A stretch of DNA of 64,000 nucleotides from Streptomyces sp. NBC_00554 (GTDB lineage Bacteria > Actinomycetota > Actinomycetes > Streptomycetales > Streptomycetaceae), in the NCBI RefSeq assembly GCF_041431135.1, contig NZ_CP107799.1:2790001-2854000 (forward strand), written 5' to 3'. The notes below the pieces were generated by a model that saw only the letters and a list, made by a program, of their open reading frames with translations, made no database searches and was not told the DNA's origin. Shown piece by piece: positions 6,611 to 15,244 of the stretch (the stretch's first letter is position 1; each line of letters begins with the position of its first letter). Made by a program: the position numbers and the translations under genes.

Positions 6611-7801
6611 CTACAACCCCGCGATCGCGTTCCACCGCTTCGCGAACTCCGTACGTTCCGTGGACTTGATGTCGCGGGCGATCGCGAGCCGCTTGCGCAT
6701 CGCGGTGTCCGGGAAGATCAGCGGGTCCTCGGCGAGGGCGGCGGTGTCCTCGTCCTTGGAGGAGGCGAGGATGTCCTGGGCGGCGGGGACGGGGCAGACG
6801 TAATTGACCCAGGCGGCCAGTTCGGCGGCCACCTCCGGCTGGTAGTAGTAGTCGACGAGCTTCTCCGCGTTGGCCTTGTGGCGGGCCAGGTTGGGGATCA
6901 TCAGGGACTCGGCCCACAGCTCGGCGCCCTCTTCGGGGACGACGAAGCGGATGTCGGGGTCGTCGGCCTGGAGCTGGATCACGTCGCCGGAGTAAGCCTG
7001 GCAGGCCAGGACGTCGCCGCTGGAGAGGTCCTTGATGTAGTCGTTGCCGGTGAAGCGGCGGATCTGGCCGCTGTGCACGTACTTCTCGACCTGGTCGCAG
7101 ACCTCGTGGAAGTCGTCCGCCGTCCACTTGGTGATGTCGACGCCGTTGCCCTGCATCAGCAGCGCGAACGCCTCGTCCAAGCCGGAGAGCAGCGTGACCC
7201 GGCCCTTGAGGTCGTCCGCCCACAGGTCGGAGACGTGGCTGATCTCGCGGCCGACCTTGCGGCGGTTGTACGCGATGCCGGTGATCCCCGACTGCCACGG
7301 CACGCTGGACTTGCGCCCGGGGTCGAAGGCGGGCGAACGCAGCAGCGGGTCAAGGTACTTGGTGACGTTCGGCTGCTTGGCCCGGTCCATCTCCTGGACC
7401 CAGCCGAGGCGGACGAACCGCGCGCACATCCAGTCACTGATGACGATCAGGTCGCGGCCGGTCTGCTGGTGGTTCATCAGCGACGGGCTGATCTTGCCGA
7501 AGAACTCGTCGTTGTCGTTGATCTCCTCGATGTAGTCGACCGAGATCCCGGTGCTCTTCTCGAAGGCGTCCAGCGTGGGCCGCTTGGTGGTGTCCTCGTC
7601 GTCGGTGTCGATGTAGAGCGGCCAGTTCGCCCAGGTCAGCCGCTTGTCGCTGGCGGAGAGGTCGGCACCGGCCCGGTCACCCGGCGACACGTACGCGGCG
7701 GGCACCCCGCACCCCGCCAGGGCGCCCAGCGCCGCCCCACCGCCCACGGCACGCAGCAGGGACCGGCGGGACAAGGACGAGGTCTTCCGATTCACGGGCA
7801 C
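6611..7801 (-). CDS. Polyamine ABC transporter substrate-binding lipoprotein (PotD-like)
   Basis: The product is an extracellular solute-binding protein of the PotD/spermidine-putrescine class, tethered to the membrane. The N-terminus carries a Tat-like twin arginine (LSRRSLLRA) followed by a lipobox (GALAGC). LTWANWPLYIDTDDED, VDYIEEINDNDEFFGKI, GRDLIVISDWM, GVDITKWTADDF and CQAYSGDVIQLQ are family signatures around the polyamine pocket. I chose GTG 7801; GTG 7795 is equally possible, and an in-frame start at 7966 would be too far upstream. No permease or ATPase gene adjoins it here. Beyond the two-component genes lies an aminobutyraldehyde dehydrogenase, which fits polyamine uptake and breakdown. 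Confidence 0.88.
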   Translation of the reverse strand: MPVNRKTSSLSRRSLLRAVGGGAALGALAGCGVPAAYVSPGDRAGADLSASDKRLTWANWPLYIDTDDEDTTKRPTLDAFEKSTGISVDYIEEINDNDEFFGKISPSLMNHQQTGRDLIVISDWMCARFVRLGWVQEMDRAKQPNVTKYLDPLLRSPAFDPGRKSSVPWQSGITGIAYNRRKVGREISHVSDLWADDLKGRVTLLSGLDEAFALLMQGNGVDITKWTADDFHEVCDQVEKYVHSGQIRRFTGNDYIKDLSSGDVLACQAYSGDVIQLQADDPDIRFVVPEEGAELWAESLMIPNLARHKANAEKLVDYYYQPEVAAELAAWVNYVCPVPAAQDILASSKDEDTAALAEDPLIFPDTAMRKRLAIARDIKSTERTEFAKRWNAIAGL

Positions 7802-7917
7802 CCGAGCAGCATGCCGCCGCCGCCTCGACCGGGACAATGGACGCTGCGTCGAGCACTCGCGCACCGACCCGACACCCTGTCGATCACTTCGTACGGTGTT
7901 GCACAGCCGACGCGGCT

Positions 7918-8070
7918 GCGTCACTCGGCCCGTGCCCGCGATCCATGGCCACCTCCGCTGCGTCACTCAGGCCGTACGGCCTTCCCAGCCGCCTCCGCCG
8001 CGTGCTCAGCCCGTACGGCGCTCCCCCAGCCGCCTCCGCCGCGCCACTCAGCCCGTACGGCGCTCCCCAG
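7918..8070. repeat. Degenerate tandem repeat, about 41-bp units, four copies
   Basis: Units start at 7918, 7960, 8000 and 8041 (lengths 42, 40, 41 and a partial fourth). Each opens with GCG plus a variant of CACTCAGCCCGTACGG and ends near CAGCCGCCTCCGCC. The two central units are the most alike. The fourth contains the stop codon of the sensor kinase gene (8048-8050), so the array overlaps the 3' end of that gene. Confidence 0.75.
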
Positions 8071-9358
8071 CGGTCGCGGCAAGACCCGAGGGCCCGATGG
8101 GCACGGCCGCAGGCGGTGGCCAAGTGGACACACTCGGCGGAAACCCGACCCGCACGCTCAACCCGCCCTCGGCGCGCGGCCACGCCTCGACCGTGCCACC
8201 GTGCGCGATGGCGACCGCCTCGACGATGGACAGGCCAAGGCCCAGGCCGTCGCGCTTGCGCACCCGCTCGGCTCCGAGGCGGCGGAACGGCTGGAAGAGC
8301 CAGGCCACTTGGTCCGGCGGGATCACCGGACCACTGTTGGCGATCCGCAGGACGGGCCGCCCGCCGTCCATCCCGGTCCACAGGCGGACCCAACTCTCCT
8401 CGCCCTCCGGGTGGTTGTGCCGTACGGCGTTGTCGGCGAGGTTGACCACGAGGCGCTCGATCAGCTGCGGATCCCCGAGCACGGGCGCGGGGGCGAGCTC
8501 GGCCACCACTCGCGGCCCGCCCTCCGGTACCCGCGCCCGGACGATCACCGCCAGATCCACGAACTCCCGTCGCTGGAGCCCCCGTTGACTGCGCGCCAGC
8601 GTCAGTAGCGCGTCGATCAGCCGCTCCTGTTCCTGCCCCGCGGCCCGCACCCGCAGACACGCGGCCCGCAGGCTCTCCACGGACGCGTCCGGATCGGCGA
8701 GCGCGACATCCACGATCGCCTGCTGAAGGGTGAGCGGAGTGCGCAGCTCGTGCGAGGCGTTGGCGACGAACTGCTTCTGCGCCTCGAACGCGCCCTCCAC
8801 ACGGCCCAGTACGGCGTCGAAGGTGTCGGCCATGGCTTTCAGCTCGTCGTCGGGGCCGGGCGCGGCGAGCCGCTCGTGCAGGTTGTCGGCCGAGATGCGG
8901 CGGGCGGCGGTCGTCATCGTACGGAGCGGAGCGAGCACCCGTCCGGCCATCAGCCATCCCAGGGCCACGGAGACCACGGTCATCACCGCGAGCGCGACCC
9001 CCGACTCGACGAGGAACTGGTGCAGTTGCTCGGCACGCAACAGCGAGAGACGTTCCGCGACGTACGCGGCGACCTTCGGCGGGGCGGCGGGGCCCGCGGG
9101 CTCACCGACCTCGTCCAGCGACGGCTGTCCGGACGCGCTCCCCGCGAACGACGGCTCGGTGGTGGCCACGAGTACGTAGGTGAAGGCCAGCAGGGCCGCG
9201 CCGGCCACCGCGAACAGCGCGCTGTAGAGCAGGGTGAGCCGCCACCGGATGCTGCGCGGCCCGCGCAGGCCACCGGAGAACACGGAACGCACCCGGCCGG
9301 GAATCCCGCCGACAGTCGCTCGCACTCGGTCGGGAATCCCGCCGGCAGTCACCTTCAT
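8048..9358 (-). CDS. Sensor histidine kinase of a CutS-like two-component system
   Basis: A membrane-bound class I histidine kinase of about 436 residues. Two membrane segments (LTLLYSALFAVAGAALLAF and the ALAVMTVVSVALGWLMAG region) flank an extracytoplasmic loop of about 80 residues. A HAMP linker (APLRTMTTAARRI), the phosphoacceptor box NASHELRTPLT and the ATPase motifs NLADNAVRHN and DGLGLGLSIVEAV follow. The ATG at 9358 overlaps the regulator stop by ATGA, so the pair is translationally coupled. The N-terminal tail contains a duplicated GGIPxRVR segment. The C-terminal tail past the ATPase domain is low complexity and ends inside a tandem repeat. Confidence 0.93.
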   Translation of the reverse strand: MKVTAGGIPDRVRATVGGIPGRVRSVFSGGLRGPRSIRWRLTLLYSALFAVAGAALLAFTYVLVATTEPSFAGSASGQPSLDEVGEPAGPAAPPKVAAYVAERLSLLRAEQLHQFLVESGVALAVMTVVSVALGWLMAGRVLAPLRTMTTAARRISADNLHERLAAPGPDDELKAMADTFDAVLGRVEGAFEAQKQFVANASHELRTPLTLQQAIVDVALADPDASVESLRAACLRVRAAGQEQERLIDALLTLARSQRGLQRREFVDLAVIVRARVPEGGPRVVAELAPAPVLGDPQLIERLVVNLADNAVRHNHPEGEESWVRLWTGMDGGRPVLRIANSGPVIPPDQVAWLFQPFRRLGAERVRKRDGLGLGLSIVEAVAIAHGGTVEAWPRAEGGLSVRVGFPPSVSTWPPPAAVPIGPSGLAATAGERRTG

Positions 9359-10011
9359 CGGATCCGGTACCCCGCCCGCTCGACCGTCTCGATGACCCCC
9401 GGCTCCCCCAGCTTCCGCCGCAGCCGGCTCACCGTGACCTTCACGGTCTGGCTGAACGGATCGGCCGCCTCGTCCCAAGCCCGCTCCAGGAGTTCCTCCG
9501 TCGAGACGACGGCACCCTGAGCGCTCAGCAGCATCTCCAGCACGGCGAACTCCTTCGGACTGAGCGCGAGTCCGGTGCCCCCGCGGGTCGCCTGCCGTCG
9601 CGCCGGGTCGAGCCGCAGTTCACCGCGGACCAGGACCGGCGGCAGCGCGGGCTGCGCACGGCGCGCCAACGCCCGTATGCGCGCCACGAGTTCGGTGAAC
9701 GCGAACGGCTTGGGAAGGTAGTCGTCGGCCCCGAGGCCGAGGCCCGCGACCCGGTCGGCGACCGTTCCTGCCGCCGTCAGCATCAGCACCCGCGCCCGAC
9801 TGCCCTCCTCCGCCAGCGTCCGGCACACCTGGTCGCCGTGGATGCCGGGCAGATCGCGGTCGAGTACGACTACGTCGTAGCCGTTGACCTGGGCGCGCTC
9901 CAGCGCCGTAGGACCGTCGAACGCGAGGTCGACCGCCATCCCCTCGCGGCGCAGGCCCCCGGCGACGGTCTCGGCGAGTTCTTCGTGGTCCTCGACCACC
10001 AGCACACGCAT
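9355..10011 (-). CDS. OmpR-type response regulator, CutR-like
   Basis: A 218-residue regulator with a receiver domain (VLVVEDHEELAETVAGGLRREG, phosphoacceptor Asp in VVVLDRDLPG, Lys in YLPKPF) and a C-terminal winged helix (LSPKEFAVLEMLLS, DPFSQTVKVTVSRLRRKL, VERAGYRI). GLRREGMAVD and the overall layout resemble the CutR branch; identity with cutR itself is not claimed. It is the first gene of a two-gene operon with the kinase. It is divergent, across 124 bp, from an exported protein gene that is a plausible target. Confidence 0.93.
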   Translation of the reverse strand: MRVLVVEDHEELAETVAGGLRREGMAVDLAFDGPTALERAQVNGYDVVVLDRDLPGIHGDQVCRTLAEEGSRARVLMLTAAGTVADRVAGLGLGADDYLPKPFAFTELVARIRALARRAQPALPPVLVRGELRLDPARRQATRGGTGLALSPKEFAVLEMLLSAQGAVVSTEELLERAWDEAADPFSQTVKVTVSRLRRKLGEPGVIETVERAGYRIR

Positions 10012-10135
10012 GCGGTCAGTGTGGCCGTCGGCCGGTTACAGGGCGATAAGCCCGGCCGTTCCCGTGCCGTAACCGCCGCTGCGGTGAGCTGAGTTCAGAC
10101 CGCATCAGCCGTCCACCGGAAGGACCGACACCTCC

Positions 10136-10690
10136 ATGCGCACCCTGCTGCCCATCCGGCACCGATACGCCTTCGTCGCCTGCGCCCTGCTGTCCGCCGC
10201 CGCACTCGGCACCGTCACCGCGTCGGCGGCCACGGCGACCGGCCCCCATCAGACACAGACCACCCCCGGGCACGCGAAGCACGTCAAGCCCGGCGCCGCT
10301 CCCGAGGGAGTCGGCCTCGGCGTGGCCTACACACCAACCGGGAACGCACCCGACGACGTCAACGACGCCAACCCGAAGTTCGCCGCGTGCATGAAGGAAC
10401 AGGGACAGAAGTACTTCCCGGACTTCCACGCGTCCAAGGACGAGCGGGGCAAAGTCCGCCTGAACGTGAGGATGCTCGCCGGCAAGGGCTTCGACCCGAC
10501 CTCGGACGCCTACGAGGACGCCCTCAAGGCCTGCGCACCGATCCTGAAGAAGGCCGGCCTGTCCTTCACCGACGCACCGGCCCTGCCGCCGCTGCCCGGG
10601 AAGCCGGGCAAGGTCGAGGGCGGCGCCCCTAGCGAGGGCCCCTCCCTGCACACGGAACCCGAGAGCCTCACCGGCGCGCAGACCGCCTGA
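10136..10690 (+). CDS. Exported protein divergent from the two-component system
   Basis: The 184-residue product has a Sec signal (RYAFVACALLSAAALGTVTASAATA) and no lipobox. The mature part carries a compact motif, FAACMKEQGQKYFPDFHAS, with a second Cys about 60 residues later in ALKACAPILKKAG. This two-Cys layout recurs in small actinobacterial exported proteins found beside two-component and ABC permease genes. The rest is Pro/Gly-rich. It is transcribed away from the CutR-like gene, and a very strong terminator follows at 10711-10749. The role is unknown; sensing or envelope stress is an inference from position. Confidence 0.75.
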   Translation: MRTLLPIRHRYAFVACALLSAAALGTVTASAATATGPHQTQTTPGHAKHVKPGAAPEGVGLGVAYTPTGNAPDDVNDANPKFAACMKEQGQKYFPDFHASKDERGKVRLNVRMLAGKGFDPTSDAYEDALKACAPILKKAGLSFTDAPALPPLPGKPGKVEGGAPSEGPSLHTEPESLTGAQTA

Positions 10691-10710
10691 CCATCGCGGA
10701 GGGGGAAAAC

Positions 10711-10749
10711 CGCGGCCCCGGACGGGATCAACTCCCGTCCGGGGCCGCG
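10711..10749. terminator. Strong hairpin terminator
   Basis: Perfect 17-base arms (10711-10727 and 10733-10749) with a five-base TCAAC loop. It sits between the exported protein gene and the 3' end of the convergent aldehyde dehydrogenase, so it can stop transcription from both sides. Confidence 0.85.
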
Positions 10750-10803
10750 CGTTTCATGCCGTATGGACGCCGTACCGGTTACGCCGTACGAACGCCCAAC
10801 GGG

Positions 10804-12243
10804 CTACGCGTCCAGCGACGTCATCACGTGCTTGATACGCGTGTAGTCGTCGAACCCGTACGCCGAAAGGTCCTTGCCATAGCCGGACTTCTTGAAGCCG
10901 CCGTGCGGCATCTCGGCGACCAGCGGGATGTGGGTGTTGATCCACACGCAGCCGAAGTCGAGGAACTTCGACAGGCGCATCGCGCGCGAGTGGTCCTTGG
11001 TCCACACCGAGGAGGCGAGGGCGTAGTCCACGCCGTTGGCCCACTCGATGGCCTGCGCCTCGTCCGTGAAGGACTGGACGGTGATGACCGGGCCGAAGAC
11101 CTCGTTCTGGATGATCTCGTCGTCCTGCTTCAGGCCCGACACGACGGTCGGCGCGTAGAAGTAGCCGACCTCGCCGACCCGGTGGCCGCCCGCCTCGACC
11201 TTGGCGTGGGCGGGAAGCCGCTCGATGAACCCGGAGACCTGCTTGAGCTGGTTCGGGTTGTTCAGCGGGCCGTACAGCACGTCCTCGTCGTCCGGCTGCC
11301 CGGTCTTCGTGTCGGCGGCTGCCTTGGCGAGCGCGGCCACGAACTCGTCGTGGATGCCCTCCTGGACGAGCACGCGGGTGGCGGCCGTACAGTCCTGGCC
11401 CGCGTTGAAGAAGCCCGCGACCGAGATGTCCTCGACGGCCTTGGCGATGTCGGTGTCCTCGAAGACGACGACCGGCGCCTTGCCGCCCAGTTCCAGGTGG
11501 ACCCGCTTGACATCCTTGGACGCCGATTCGGCGACCGAGATGCCGGCCCGCACGGAACCGGTGATGGAGGCCATCGCCGGAGTCGGGTGCTCGACCATCG
11601 CGCGGCCGGTGTCACGGTCCCCGCAGATGACGTTGAAGACGCCCTTGGGGACGATGGAGCCGATGATCTCGGCGATCAGGACGGTGGAGGCGGGCGTCGT
11701 GTCCGACGGCTTCAGCACAACGGTGTTGCCGGCCGCGAGCGCGGGGGCGAACTTCCACACCGCCATCATCATCGGGTAGTTCCACGGCGCGACCTGCGCG
11801 CAGACACCGATGGGCTCGCGGCGCACGATGGAGGTCAGACCCTCCATGTACTCGCCGGCGCTGCGCCCCTCCAGCATCCGGGCGGCGCCCGCGAAGAAGC
11901 GGATCTGGTCGACCATCGGCGGGATTTCCTCGGACCGGGTGAGCCCGATCGGCTTGCCGGTGTTCTCCACCTCGGCCGCGATCAGCTCCTCGGCCCGCTC
12001 CTCGAACGCGTCCGCGATCTTGAGGAGCGCCCGCTGACGCTCGGAGGGGGTCTGGTCGCGCCAGGCCGGGAAGGCCGCGGCGGCGGCCGCCATCGCGGCG
12101 TCCACGTCCGCCTGACCGGACAGCGGCGCCGTCGCGTACGCCTCACCGGTCACGGGGTTGACGACCTCGGTGGTCCGCCCGTCGGCGGCGTCCCGGAACT
12201 CACCATCGATGTAGTTGCGCAGACGACGCAGCTCGGTGCTCAC
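10804..12243 (-). CDS. Gamma-aminobutyraldehyde dehydrogenase
   Basis: A 479-residue NAD(P)-dependent aldehyde dehydrogenase. It has the NAD fold (VAPWNYPMMMAVWKFAPAL, KPSDTTPAST), the ITGSVRAG loop, the general-base Glu in HLELGGKAP, the catalytic Cys in GQDCTAATR, and EVFGPVITV. It resembles PatD/PuuC-type enzymes that oxidise 4-aminobutanal from putrescine to GABA. The GTG start at 12243 is 182 bp from the divergent Lrp gene, which is followed by an aminotransferase. Together these suggest a putrescine/GABA degradation module with control from the shared promoter region. Confidence 0.9.
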   Translation of the reverse strand: MSTELRRLRNYIDGEFRDAADGRTTEVVNPVTGEAYATAPLSGQADVDAAMAAAAAAFPAWRDQTPSERQRALLKIADAFEERAEELIAAEVENTGKPIGLTRSEEIPPMVDQIRFFAGAARMLEGRSAGEYMEGLTSIVRREPIGVCAQVAPWNYPMMMAVWKFAPALAAGNTVVLKPSDTTPASTVLIAEIIGSIVPKGVFNVICGDRDTGRAMVEHPTPAMASITGSVRAGISVAESASKDVKRVHLELGGKAPVVVFEDTDIAKAVEDISVAGFFNAGQDCTAATRVLVQEGIHDEFVAALAKAAADTKTGQPDDEDVLYGPLNNPNQLKQVSGFIERLPAHAKVEAGGHRVGEVGYFYAPTVVSGLKQDDEIIQNEVFGPVITVQSFTDEAQAIEWANGVDYALASSVWTKDHSRAMRLSKFLDFGCVWINTHIPLVAEMPHGGFKKSGYGKDLSAYGFDDYTRIKHVMTSLDA

Positions 12244-12425
12244 TGCCGGCCCTCCAAGTTCAGATGTTCATCGGCTTCAGGTGTCCATTCGCTGAGACAC
12301 CCACACTAATCCGTGCACCCACGTTTTCAACACCCCTGACGCCGCCAGAACTGCGAAATCCGCAAGACACGTACCCGTAAACAACGAATTTCATCGCAGC
12401 GGCCTTGCGGAACTGTCGAGACGTC

Positions 12426-12941
12426 GTGCACAGTGAAGCCGTGGCCAGTCGAAGCGCAGACCCCAGGGACTCCCGCGAGTCCAGGAACGGCAGTCCCTCG
12501 TTGGACACCGTCTCCCTCGCCATCATCGAGCAGCTCCAGCAGGACGGACGCCGCCCGTACGCCGCTATCGGCAAGGCCGTCGGCCTCTCCGAGGCGGCCG
12601 TGCGCCAGCGCGTTCAGAAGCTCCTCGACCAGGGCGTGATGCAGATCGTCGCCGTCACGGACCCGCTCACCGTGGGTTTCCGCAGGCAGGCGATGGTGGG
12701 CATCAACGTGGAGGGTGATCTGGAGCCTGTGGCCGACGCCCTGACCGCGATGCCGGAAGTCGAGTACGTGGTGATGACCGCGGGCTCGTTCGACCTCCTC
12801 GTAGAAGTCGTCTGCGAGGACGACGACCACCTGCTGGAAGTCATCAACAAACGCATCCGGGCCCTACCCGGCGTGCGCTCCACCGAGAGCTTCGTCTACC
12901 TGAAGCTCAAGAAACAGACCTACATGTGGGGAACCCGATAG
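12426..12941 (+). CDS. Lrp/AsnC-family transcriptional regulator
   Basis: About 171 residues: an N-terminal helix-turn-helix (LDTVSLAIIEQLQQDGRRPYAAIGKAVGLSEAAVRQRV, in two runs) and a C-terminal RAM ligand-binding domain (VGINVEGDLEPVADALTAMPEV, AGSFDLLVEVVCEDDDHL). I chose GTG 12426 because VHSEAV-type starts are usual in this orthologue group; TTG 12405 and GTG 12441 are alternatives. The aminotransferase starts inside the last codons of this gene, so they are co-transcribed. It likely senses an amino acid or polyamine product and controls both divergent transcripts. Confidence 0.9.
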   Translation: MHSEAVASRSADPRDSRESRNGSPSLDTVSLAIIEQLQQDGRRPYAAIGKAVGLSEAAVRQRVQKLLDQGVMQIVAVTDPLTVGFRRQAMVGINVEGDLEPVADALTAMPEVEYVVMTAGSFDLLVEVVCEDDDHLLEVINKRIRALPGVRSTESFVYLKLKKQTYMWGTR

Positions 12942-14308
12942 CCGTGAGCACCAAGGACCTCAGCAAGACCGCGTACGACCACCTGTGGATGCACTTCACC
13001 CGCATGTCCTCGTACGAGAACGCGCCCGTTCCCACCATCGTGCGTGGTGAGGGCACCTACATCTACGACGACAAGGGCAAGCGCTACCTCGACGGTCTCG
13101 CGGGCCTGTTCGTGGTCCAGGCGGGCCACGGCCGCACGGAACTCGCGGAGACGGCGTTCAAGCAGGCGCAGCAGCTGGCCTTCTTCCCGATCTGGTCCTA
13201 CGCCCACCCCAAGGCCGTCGAGCTCGCCGAGCGCCTCGCGCACTACGCGCCGGGCGACCTGAACAAGGTGTTCTTCTCCACGGGCGGCGGCGAGGCCGTC
13301 GAGACCGCGTGGAAGCTGGCGAAGCAGTACCACAAGCTCACCGGCAACCACACGAAGTACAAGGTCATCTCGCGCGCGGTCGCCTACCACGGCACCCCGC
13401 AGGGCGCCCTGTCCATCACCGGTCTGCCGGCCCTGAAGGCCCCCTTCGAGCCGCTCGTCCCGGGCGCGCACAAGGTGCCGAACACCAACATCTACCGCGC
13501 CTCGATCCACGGCGACGACCCGGTCGCCTTCGGCCGCTGGGCCGCCGACCAGATCGAGCAGGAGATCCTCTTCGAGGGCCCGGAGACCGTCGCCGCGGTC
13601 TTCCTCGAGCCGGTGCAGAACGCGGGCGGCTGCTTCCCGCCGCCCCCCGGCTACTTCCAGCGCGTGCGCGAGATCTGCGACAAGTACGACGTACTGCTCG
13701 TCTCCGACGAGGTCATCTGCGCCTTCGGCCGCCTCGGCACGATGTTCGCCTGCGACAAGTTCGACTACATCCCGGACATCATCACCTGCGCCAAGGGCAT
13801 GACCTCGGGCTACTCCCCGATCGGTGCCACCATCGTCTCGGACCGCATCGCCGAGCCGTTCTACAAGGGCGACAACACCTTCCTGCACGGCTACACCTTC
13901 GGCGGCCACCCGGTCTCCGCGGCCGTGGCACTCACCAACCTCGACATCTTCGAGCGCGAGGGCCTCAACCAGCACGTGCTGGACAACGAGGCGAACTTCC
14001 TGCAGACCCTGCAGAAGCTGCACGACCTGCCGATCGTCGGCGATGTCCGCGGCAACGGCTTCTTCTACGGCATCGAGCTCGTGAAGGACAAGGCCACCAA
14101 GGAGACCTTCACCGACGAGGAGTCGGAGCGCGTGCTCTACGGCTTCGTCTCCAAGAAGCTCTTCGAGTACGGCCTCTACTGCCGCGCGGACGACCGCGGT
14201 GACCCGGTCATCCAGCTGTCGCCGCCGCTGATCTCCGACCAGTCGACCTTCGACGAGATCGAGGGGATCATCCGTCAGGTGCTGACGGAGGCGTGGACCA
14301 AGCTGTAA
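12926..14308 (+). CDS. Class III PLP-dependent aminotransferase (polyamine/GABA type)
   Basis: A 460-residue fold-type I transaminase. It has the substrate/PLP regions YLDGLAGLFVVQAGHG and FSTGGGEAVETAWKLAKQYH, the PLP-ring Asp in LLVSDEVICAFGRLG, and the Schiff-base Lys in ITCAKGMTSGYSPIGA, then GYTFGGHP and GNGFFYGIELVKD. This group acts on putrescine, cadaverine or beta-alanine-like amines with pyruvate or 2-oxoglutarate. The GTG at 12926 overlaps the end of the Lrp gene by 16 bases; GTG 12944 is possible. With the divergent aldehyde dehydrogenase it could convert putrescine to GABA. Confidence 0.92.
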   Translation: MGNPIAVSTKDLSKTAYDHLWMHFTRMSSYENAPVPTIVRGEGTYIYDDKGKRYLDGLAGLFVVQAGHGRTELAETAFKQAQQLAFFPIWSYAHPKAVELAERLAHYAPGDLNKVFFSTGGGEAVETAWKLAKQYHKLTGNHTKYKVISRAVAYHGTPQGALSITGLPALKAPFEPLVPGAHKVPNTNIYRASIHGDDPVAFGRWAADQIEQEILFEGPETVAAVFLEPVQNAGGCFPPPPGYFQRVREICDKYDVLLVSDEVICAFGRLGTMFACDKFDYIPDIITCAKGMTSGYSPIGATIVSDRIAEPFYKGDNTFLHGYTFGGHPVSAAVALTNLDIFEREGLNQHVLDNEANFLQTLQKLHDLPIVGDVRGNGFFYGIELVKDKATKETFTDEESERVLYGFVSKKLFEYGLYCRADDRGDPVIQLSPPLISDQSTFDEIEGIIRQVLTEAWTKL

Positions 14309-14338
14309 ACGCCGCACAACTGATCAGCTGATCAACTT

Positions 14339-14385
14339 CGGCCCCGGTGCCGTCCGTTCGAGTGAGAAACGGCGGCCCGGGGCCG
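14339..14385. terminator. Hairpin terminator after the aminotransferase gene
   Basis: Imperfect GC-rich arms (14339-14353 and 14369-14385) read CGGCCCCGG...CCGGGGCCG. Just before it, at 14321-14334, lies a perfect 14-bp palindrome, TGATCAGCTGATCA, which may be part of the same 3' structure. Confidence 0.6.
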
Positions 14386-14506
14386 TGTGCTGTCCGGCCT
14401 CCCGCCGCCGAATACCTAGCGTGCCCAGTGACCGATCGGCCCTGCCTTCGTTCCCCCGTCCGGGGGACTAGGCAGCGCAAATCAGATCTGAACCGAGGTG
14501 TACGCG

Positions 14507-15244
14507 ATGGTGGCCCCGCCGGACAACGACGTGCTCTGGGCACGCGCCCTGCACGTCAAGCACAACGGCTCGCCCGCGCTCAGCGGTGTCTCGCTCGGCG
14601 TCCGGGAGGGCGAGATCCTCGCCGTCGGCGGCCCGCGCGGCAGCGGCAAGACGACCTTGCTGCGGTGCCTGTCGGGCCAGCTGCTGCCGGAACAGGGCGA
14701 GGTCTGGTTCAACAGCACCCCCGTGCACACCATGGGCCCGCTCACCCGCGAACGGCTGCGCCGCGACCGCTTCGGCTGGATCGACCCGGCGCCGGTCCTC
14801 GTCCCCGAGCTGAACGCCTGGGAGAACGCCGCGCTGCCCCTGATGCTCCGCGGCTGCGGGCGCCGGGCCGCCAAGACCGCCGCCCTGGAGTGGCTGGAAC
14901 GCCTCGACATCGGCGGCTGCGCCCGCAAGCGCCCGCACGCCCTGCTCCAGGCCGAGCGCCAGCGCGTCGCCGTCGCCCGCGCGCTCGTCCCCTCGCCCAC
15001 CGTGCTCTTCGCCGACGAGCCGACCGCCCCGCTGCACCGCGCCGACCGCGCCCATGTGCTGCGTACGCTCACGACGGCGGCCCGCTCGCACGGCATCACG
15101 GTGGTCCTGGCCACGCACGACGCGGACACCGCTGCGCTCGCCGACCGCACGGTCTCGCTGCTCGACGGACGGCGCGTGAACACCGTCCATCTGCCCCCGG
15201 TCACCGAGACGGAAGGCCGGGCCGCGTGCTCGCTCTCCGTCTAG
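14507..15244 (+). CDS. ABC transporter ATP-binding protein with degenerate signature motif
   Basis: About 245 residues. It has Walker A (GGPRGSGKTTLL), a Q-loop region, Walker B (VLFADEPTAP) and the H-loop (VLATHDAD), as in LolD/MacB-like ATPases. The usual signature LSGGERQRVAVARAL reads instead LLQAERQRVAVARAL, so the Gly that contacts ATP in the partner subunit is lost. ATG 14507 has GAGG eight bases upstream; GTG 14498 is in frame. The 3' end overlaps the permease GTG (15226). The cargo is unknown, and activity could be reduced or depend on a partner. Confidence 0.85.
   Translation: MVAPPDNDVLWARALHVKHNGSPALSGVSLGVREGEILAVGGPRGSGKTTLLRCLSGQLLPEQGEVWFNSTPVHTMGPLTRERLRRDRFGWIDPAPVLVPELNAWENAALPLMLRGCGRRAAKTAALEWLERLDIGGCARKRPHALLQAERQRVAVARALVPSPTVLFADEPTAPLHRADRAHVLRTLTTAARSHGITVVLATHDADTAALADRTVSLLDGRRVNTVHLPPVTETEGRAACSLSV

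Noticed and set aside
9355..10011. Naming the two-component genes cutR and cutS
   Set aside because: They are CutRS-like in sequence, but the position differs from the known cut locus, and identity cannot be shown without a phylogeny.
10804..12309. Long plus-strand frames antisense to the aldehyde dehydrogenase and similar genes
   Set aside because: High G+C leaves antisense frames open across most genes here; they lack ribosome-binding sites and protein-like composition.
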